NCBI GenBank assembly: GCA_910587045.1
Contig: CAJULG010000002.1
Span: 203,777 to 229,560, forward strand
Length of the DNA stretch: 25,784 nucleotides
Direction: 5' to 3'
Source: an uncultured Lachnospiraceae bacterium
GTDB lineage: Bacteria > Bacillota > Clostridia > Lachnospirales > Lachnospiraceae
Each line of letters starts with the position of its first letter. Position 1 is the first letter of the stretch. The position numbers and the translations under genes were made by a program. Under the pieces are notes generated by a model. The model was not told the DNA's origin and searched no databases. It saw only the letters and a list, made by a program, of their open reading frames with translations. This document shows, in pieces, positions 21,631 to 25,784 of the stretch.

Positions 21631-23904
21631 ATGGAAACATTAACACTTCAGCGTGACGAGGTCATTGCAAGAAAAAATGACAAAGTAAAGTATTGGTATC
21701 TGGTTCAGGAAGGAACCGTGATACAGAAATTTGATTTTTCGGAAGTCCGATTGGAAAAGAATGCAATTATCGGTATTTTGGAGAAGGATATCTATCGTTG
21801 TGATTATATTGCCGGAGAAGATACGGTGCTGGCATCATTTGCCTGTGAGAATTCGGATGATCTGCAGAAGCTTCTGACCAAGCATGAGCGGATCCGCAGT
21901 ATTTTTCTGAAATCAGCCATAGAGCAGCGACACAATCTGCTCGTCCTGTATACAGATCTGTATAATAAGGCCCGTCAGTTCCATATGTTTGTGGAGACGG
22001 TTTATAATGATTATAAGACTTTTTGTGCCAAGTATAAGGTAGAGGAACTGATTTTTTCCAAAAAGGAGCATTTTAATCCACTGGAAATGCAGCATAAGGC
22101 GGAAGCCTGGGAAGTGAATAACAGTGTCAGTCTTGTTAAGAATTATATGCAGGAGTATTTGCAGTTGATCGGAAGGGATGATGCGCTTACGGTCGGTGCC
22201 ATTATGGAGGCGGCAGCGCAGATGCGGAGATTTACCCTGGGTATCGGAGAAATGGAAGCGTACATATCCTATAACAAGGATATTCTGATCGGAGAGTCAC
22301 AAAGTGATCTTCTGGCATTGTTTTTTGATCTGGCGATCAAGATGTATGCAAAGAAATATGAGATTGACGTGATAAAAGAGAAGGTTACTCTGATCGTAAA
22401 GTTTGCTGAGAAGATGAATATATATAATCCGCGGATGCTGAACCGCAGGCTGAACGAGTTCAATAATTATGATTTCAGCGGGAAACAGAATGCCGAAAAC
22501 GGAGATCAGGGGGAGCGTGTCAGAACCGAGATCGATATTACGTCTGTCAACTGTCTGGAGCATATTCTGGAATATGCAGGCTGTTCCGATGAGGAAGCAG
22601 AGACCTTCACAACCCAGGTGGAGACTTACCGGAATCTGCCGGATATGTTCTCTACGGATAACGAAGCTTATTCCTTACGACGAAAGATTACAGCGAAGTT
22701 TTATGATATTTATCAGAACGTATTTCTACGGGCTGTGAAGAATGAAAATACCCTGACGCCGATTCTGGAAATGTTCCTGAACTTTGGATTCATGGATGTA
22801 TCGTTTGTGGGAGAGGAGCGGGCGCAGACTTTATATGATCTGTGCGCACATCTGGACATCTGCAGTTCGGATCATATCTATACCATTTACGAATGGTTGA
22901 AATGTATTTACCGGGGTGAAAAGGAACCGTCCAAGAATGAATTTGATATGAATTATGCTGCTTATCTGGCAGATCAGTGCCGGAGCGGAAGTATAAAGCA
23001 GGAGCAGATAGAAGGATTACTGAATAATCCGGAGAAGCGGGTAGAATTTGAGATCAGAAATATGTTTACCTCAGTAAATAAGGTGACCTATGGCAAGGTG
23101 ACCACCTTCTGTCCGATCCTCTGTGAGAATGATCTGTTGAATGCCATCGATAAGATGCTGGTTACATCAGAAAAGCTGGAGGATGCCCTGAATGAGGTGC
23201 GGAAGCTGGATTACTCTGTATTTTACCGGGAGGTTGTCTTCTCGGATCCGAAGAATGGAATTAATAATGAAGCCATCATGAAGGAGGTACTGCCGGATAT
23301 TATCCTGATGCCGAATGCAGGTACCAAGGTTATGATGTGGCAGGAGGTTGCCGGCGTGAAAAGTGATACACCGGGGCGGTTTATGTTCCCGATCTTTACC
23401 GCTGTGGATCTGGATGATCTCATGCTGGAGGCCATTGGACGGTTCCGGTGGGAGATGTGCCGGAAGCTTCAGGGTGTTCACTGGAATGATATCCGGGATA
23501 AGTCTTTGACAGCAGAGTATTGTGCTTACATTCAGTTCTACCGTAAGAATCATGAGCTGTCACCGGAGGTGAAGGAGAAGATCAAGCTTACGCTGGCCCG
23601 GTCCAAGAATAATTACCGGGAGGTTTTTGTAAAGGATTATATCAGCTGGATCAAGTTCGAATCCAAGGGCAGTTTCCGGTTAAATAAGATATCCAGAGAT
23701 ATTCTGGTACGCTATTGCCCGTTCTGTAAAGCAGTACGGAACGAACTGCGGTCAAATCCGTTATATCAGGCGTCGATTACGAAGTTTGAGACGGAGACTG
23801 CAAGGAAGCTGCAGCGGTATAATGGAGTATATACGAAGTATGTAAAAGCAGGTGGAGAGATCACACCGGATCTTAAGGAAAACCTGTTGTTTTACCAGAT
23901 GTAG
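21631..23904 (+). CDS. Large unknown protein with a cyclic-nucleotide-binding-like N-terminus
   Basis: The product has 757 residues; I do not recognise the full-length family. Residues about 1-90 read like the beta-roll of CRP/cNMP-binding domains: short strands with RKNDKVKYWYLVQEGTVIQ, EKNAIIGILE and DTVLASFAC; the canonical phosphate-binding GE...R signature is not convincing, so ligand binding is open. The remaining 660 residues look mainly alpha-helical and soluble, with no signal or membrane segment, no HTH and no known catalytic motif. A Gly-rich, Asp-rich break is at about 283-300. The C-terminal third contains FRLNKISRDILVRYCPFCKAVR with a single CxxC (C696, C699). It is monocistronic: own promoter, GGAGGAG ribosome site, and terminator. 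It lies directly after spoIVB, where spo0A is expected in many spore formers. Codon use resembles the neighbours, so recent transfer is not indicated. Confidence 0.75.
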   Translation: METLTLQRDEVIARKNDKVKYWYLVQEGTVIQKFDFSEVRLEKNAIIGILEKDIYRCDYIAGEDTVLASFACENSDDLQKLLTKHERIRSIFLKSAIEQRHNLLVLYTDLYNKARQFHMFVETVYNDYKTFCAKYKVEELIFSKKEHFNPLEMQHKAEAWEVNNSVSLVKNYMQEYLQLIGRDDALTVGAIMEAAAQMRRFTLGIGEMEAYISYNKDILIGESQSDLLALFFDLAIKMYAKKYEIDVIKEKVTLIVKFAEKMNIYNPRMLNRRLNEFNNYDFSGKQNAENGDQGERVRTEIDITSVNCLEHILEYAGCSDEEAETFTTQVETYRNLPDMFSTDNEAYSLRRKITAKFYDIYQNVFLRAVKNENTLTPILEMFLNFGFMDVSFVGEERAQTLYDLCAHLDICSSDHIYTIYEWLKCIYRGEKEPSKNEFDMNYAAYLADQCRSGSIKQEQIEGLLNNPEKRVEFEIRNMFTSVNKVTYGKVTTFCPILCENDLLNAIDKMLVTSEKLEDALNEVRKLDYSVFYREVVFSDPKNGINNEAIMKEVLPDIILMPNAGTKVMMWQEVAGVKSDTPGRFMFPIFTAVDLDDLMLEAIGRFRWEMCRKLQGVHWNDIRDKSLTAEYCAYIQFYRKNHELSPEVKEKIKLTLARSKNNYREVFVKDYISWIKFESKGSFRLNKISRDILVRYCPFCKAVRNELRSNPLYQASITKFETETARKLQRYNGVYTKYVKAGGEITPDLKENLLFYQM

Positions 23905-23958
23905 CGGGAAGGAGCCATTGGACAGACGCTTTCTTCCTGACTGGAAGCAGCAGATCAG

Positions 23959-23988
23959 AGGGCAGGGATGAACCTGCCCTTGTTTTTT
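23959..23988 (+). terminator. Intrinsic terminator after the 757-residue protein gene
   Basis: AGGGCAGG (23959-23966) pairs perfectly with CCTGCCCT (23973-23980) over a 6-nt loop, followed by TG and six T. Confidence 0.92.
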
Positions 23989-24017
23989 GCACAGAGCCAC
24001 AAGGAGGAGGAAAGGAC

Positions 24018-24489
24018 ATGATTAATATTACAATCCGGAATGTAAAAGCAGAGGATGCAGAACGCCTGCTGGAAATCTATGGCTATTATGTGTAGAATAA
24101 TATAATCACGTTTGAATATGACGTCCCTGTATTGTCTGAGTTTCAGGATCGTATCCGGAAGCATAGCAGACGGTATCCGTATCTTGTGATCGAACAAAAC
24201 GGGGACATACAGGGATATGCTTATGCCGGTGCCTTTATCGGGCGGGCCGCATATGACTGGTGCTGTGAGCTGACTGTGTATCTGGATCACCGGGTATTAA
24301 AATGCGGTTTTGGACGGAAGCTGAATACCTGAACAAAATTCTGCAGATTTTCATGTGCATTTAGGGTTTGTAACGGTTGGAGAGTTTCATAAATGCGGCT
24401 ATAAATTCGGACGCTGGTATAATATGATCTGGATGGAAAAAATGATAGGAGAACATCAGTTGGAGCAGCCTGCGGTGAGGTTTGACTAG
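24018..24489 (+). pseudogene. Decayed GNAT acetyltransferase (phosphinothricin-acetyltransferase-like)
   Basis: The ATG at 24018 has a strong AAGGAGGAGGAAAGG site and opens MINITIRNVKAEDAERLLEIYGYYV. An amber codon at 24093-24095 then replaces what is usually Glu or a similar residue. The same frame continues with NNIITFEYDVPVLSEFQDRI, YPYLVIEQNGDIQGYAYAGAFIGRAAYDW and a damaged acetyl-CoA loop, ending at TGA 24330-24332. The central part expected after CGFGRKL is missing. The C-terminal part reappears in another frame (EYLNKN, then after a missing A, SADFHVHLGFVTVGEFHKCGYKFGRWYNMIWMEKMIG), ending at TAG 24487-24489. So at least three lesions are visible: one nonsense codon, one deletion of roughly 35 codons and one single-base loss. 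A working protein is very unlikely. Confidence 0.9.
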
Positions 24490-24505
24490 CCATGCATTCA
24501 TTATT

Positions 24506-24997
24506 TTATTCATCCCCGCTTAAAATAAGTGTAAAATCCCCCTCCATTTTTGCGTTTGTTCCAACTGCCTTAATAGCATAATTACCATGGTTCAATTTAT
24601 GCTTATCAAGAGAGATATTGGTTATATCATTAAAAATGGTTTCTAATACAATTTCATTATCGGTATCAACCAGAACTATTTTAAATTCTCCCTTAATAAT
24701 TTCCATATTTGTTGAAAAACTGATGAATTTGCCACTTTCAGAAATTGAAAAGGATTGTAGTGTTATGGCGCCAGATAACTTCTCCACACTAACATTCCAG
24801 CGGTTTTCTCCAAGTGGAAACATCTGAAATTCAGTAGCAGAATAATAATCTTCTCTATTGGCAATCAGTTTCTCATTATCATATATATTATGCTTTGACA
24901 TGTATCGCAAATAAGTCACCAGTATTAAAAGCAATGCAAATACTATGCACAGAGCAGTGACCACACACGCTCGCTTTTTATTCATTTTCATTACCAC
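24506..24997 (-). CDS. Unknown membrane-anchored extracytoplasmic protein
   Basis: The product has 163 residues; the family is not recognised. The GTG at 24997 is supported by GGAGG (25011-25007) 9 nt upstream; ATGs two and four codons later are alternatives. A basic N-terminus (KMNKKR) and a hydrophobic helix (about 10-28) anchor it. The rest is a polar, beta-rich domain (VSVEKLSGAITLQSFSISESGKFISFSTNMEII, FKIVLVDTDNEIVLETIF, GDFTLILSG), possibly immunoglobulin-like. It overlaps the end of the upstream XRE gene by 20 nt, so the two are one translationally coupled unit. The region is clearly richer in A+T than the rest of the window, suggesting acquisition. Confidence 0.8.
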   Translation of the reverse strand: MVMKMNKKRACVVTALCIVFALLLILVTYLRYMSKHNIYDNEKLIANREDYYSATEFQMFPLGENRWNVSVEKLSGAITLQSFSISESGKFISFSTNMEIIKGEFKIVLVDTDNEIVLETIFNDITNISLDKHKLNHGNYAIKAVGTNAKMEGDFTLILSGDE

Positions 24998-25508
24998 TCT
25001 TTTCTTCCTCCCCTATCATAGAAATTAATTGATTTAAATATTTCTTTGATAGTCTTAAATTTATTTGAATTACGATAGCAGTTGCTATAAGTAAAATAGC
25101 AATAAGCTCCATTAAACGCATTACGATATCCGCATCTGGAAAAAGATATGGAAAAGGAAATTGCAAATAAATAAACACAGCAAATGCAATAACATAAACA
25201 AGAATGCTGCTCCATATGCGGATATTTTTTATTTGAATTAAAATCATTTTCTCTCTAAATTCATTCTGTTCTTTTTCTAAACGATCTGTCCGAATAGTTA
25301 GCTCATCAACATCTTTTGATTTCAGCAGGTAATCTGTAGTAACATCAAAAACCTCACTTAATGCAACCACACGTTCCAATTCTGGCGATGTTTCTCCTGA
25401 TTCCCACTTTGATATGGATTGTCTTGATACTCCAATCTTTTCTGCTAACTGTTCCTGTGATAATTTATTAGTCTTTCTTAGTTCATATATTTTTTCTGCT
25501 AATGTCAT
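24978..25508 (-). CDS. XRE-family transcriptional regulator with two membrane helices
   Basis: The product has 176 residues. The N-terminal helix-turn-helix (about 1-62) is classical: LAEKIYELRKTNKLSQEQLAEKIGVSRQSISKWESGETSPELERVVALSEVF, followed by TTDYLL. A short coiled linker (about 70-90, RLEKEQNEFREKM) leads to two membrane helices (about 95-113 and 128-148) and an acidic tail. This layout fits a membrane-tethered regulator. The GAGGG ribosome site is weak to moderate. It forms a two-gene unit with the overlapping downstream membrane protein, which may be its sensor partner. A+T-rich composition unlike the housekeeping genes points to an accessory cassette. Confidence 0.88.
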   Translation of the reverse strand: MTLAEKIYELRKTNKLSQEQLAEKIGVSRQSISKWESGETSPELERVVALSEVFDVTTDYLLKSKDVDELTIRTDRLEKEQNEFREKMILIQIKNIRIWSSILVYVIAFAVFIYLQFPFPYLFPDADIVMRLMELIAILLIATAIVIQINLRLSKKYLNQLISMIGEEEKSGNENE

Positions 25509-25536
25509 AAATATTTTGCCCTCGCTTTCAATTATT

Positions 25537-25554
25537 CACTATACACACTATACA
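25537..25554 (-). repeat. Tandem 9-bp repeat, possible operator of the XRE regulator
   Basis: CACTATACA occurs twice head to tail (TGTATAGTG on the minus strand), 29 bp upstream of the regulator start. XRE regulators commonly bind short repeats next to their own gene; autoregulation is inferred. Confidence 0.5.
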
Positions 25555-25677
25555 AAAAAATAAGATTGCATACCATAAAGAACTCTATACAAAGGTGGCA
25601 ACCATAACGTGCATATACAGTTGCATTTCCTTTTTTCTAATCTACCTGTTCAAGAATCTTCGTTTTATTGTATACCC

Positions 25678-25706
25678 ATCATACACGTTCAAACAAATTG
25701 TATCAA
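25678..25706 (-). promoter_or_regulatory. Possible promoter of the XRE cassette
   Basis: On the minus strand, TTGATA (25706-25701), a 17-bp spacer, then TATGAT (25683-25678) with TG just before. The leader to the regulator start would be about 160 nt and would include the tandem repeat. Confidence 0.5.
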
Positions 25707-25784
25707 CTAAGCAATTCTGCCCCATATCTTTCATCATCTGTCGGCTTTCAGGAAGCAGACGAAAGTGCAGGCAGGAAGCGACAG

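Larger units (their letters stand above)
25509..25784. other. Non-coding, A+T-rich end of the window
   Basis: No open frame with a credible start is visible. It holds the tandem CACTATACA repeat, an imperfect third copy (CTCTATACA at about 25583-25591) and a minus-strand promoter-like sequence. The last 40 bases are less A+T-rich and may be the edge of another feature beyond the window. Confidence 0.55.

Noticed and set aside
24132..24332. A separate small gene in the GNAT region
   Set aside because: It is the middle piece of the broken acetyltransferase; it starts at an internal codon without ribosome site.
24618..24827. Plus-strand open frame opposite the membrane-anchored protein
   Set aside because: It is antisense to a gene with a good start, overlap coupling and coherent domain layout.

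Overview
The window looks like a chromosomal segment of a spore-forming, low-to-mid GC Clostridia, most likely a Lachnospiraceae member (Bacillota). The basis is gene order. aroQ, efp, spoIIIAA-AH, an Asp23/YqhY gene, nusB, xseA, xseB, ispA, dxs, tlyA, argR, recN and spoIVB follow the order known from Bacillus subtilis, with nadK between tlyA and argR as is usual in Clostridia. No database search was possible; all assignments rest on motifs and synteny.

Layout. (1) 1-266, minus strand: the 5' part of the RNase P RNA gene, cut by the window edge, with a 48-nt tandem repeat inside the RNA. A divergent control region (about 267-568) follows, then a secreted 3D-domain cell-wall protein with a WalR-type box in its leader. 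(2) 1564-4125: yqeG-like HAD phosphatase, a fused shikimate dehydrogenase/shikimate kinase, and 3-dehydroquinate dehydratase. (3) 4127-5847: a leader with duplicated sequence, an unknown two-helix membrane protein, and efp with a strong terminator. (4) 5945-10652: the complete eight-gene spoIIIA operon, whose AF and AG products look unusually short. (5) 10678-10801: a highly structured non-coding element. (6) 10889-20123: a ten-gene housekeeping operon (Asp23 family, nusB, xseA, xseB, ispA, dxs, tlyA, nadK, argR, recN) ending at a terminator. (7) 20136-21481: a structured leader and spoIVB. (8) 21568-23988: a 757-residue protein with a cyclic-nucleotide-binding-like N-terminus, in the position where spo0A usually follows spoIVB. 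(9) 24018-25784: a decayed GNAT acetyltransferase gene, then a visibly A+T-richer minus-strand cassette of an XRE regulator with membrane helices and a membrane-anchored partner.

How the genes fit together. SpoIIIAA-AH builds the mother-cell side of the channel to the forespore, and SpoIVB is the forespore protease that signals back to the mother cell. The large operon combines isoprenoid precursor synthesis (Dxs, IspA), nucleic-acid maintenance (XseA/B, RecN), rRNA work (NusB, TlyA), NADP synthesis and arginine control.

The observations most worth a second look are the repeat expansion in RNase P RNA, the stripped-down SpoIIIAF and SpoIIIAG, the unknown 757-residue protein replacing spo0A next to spoIVB, and the structured element before the Asp23 gene.
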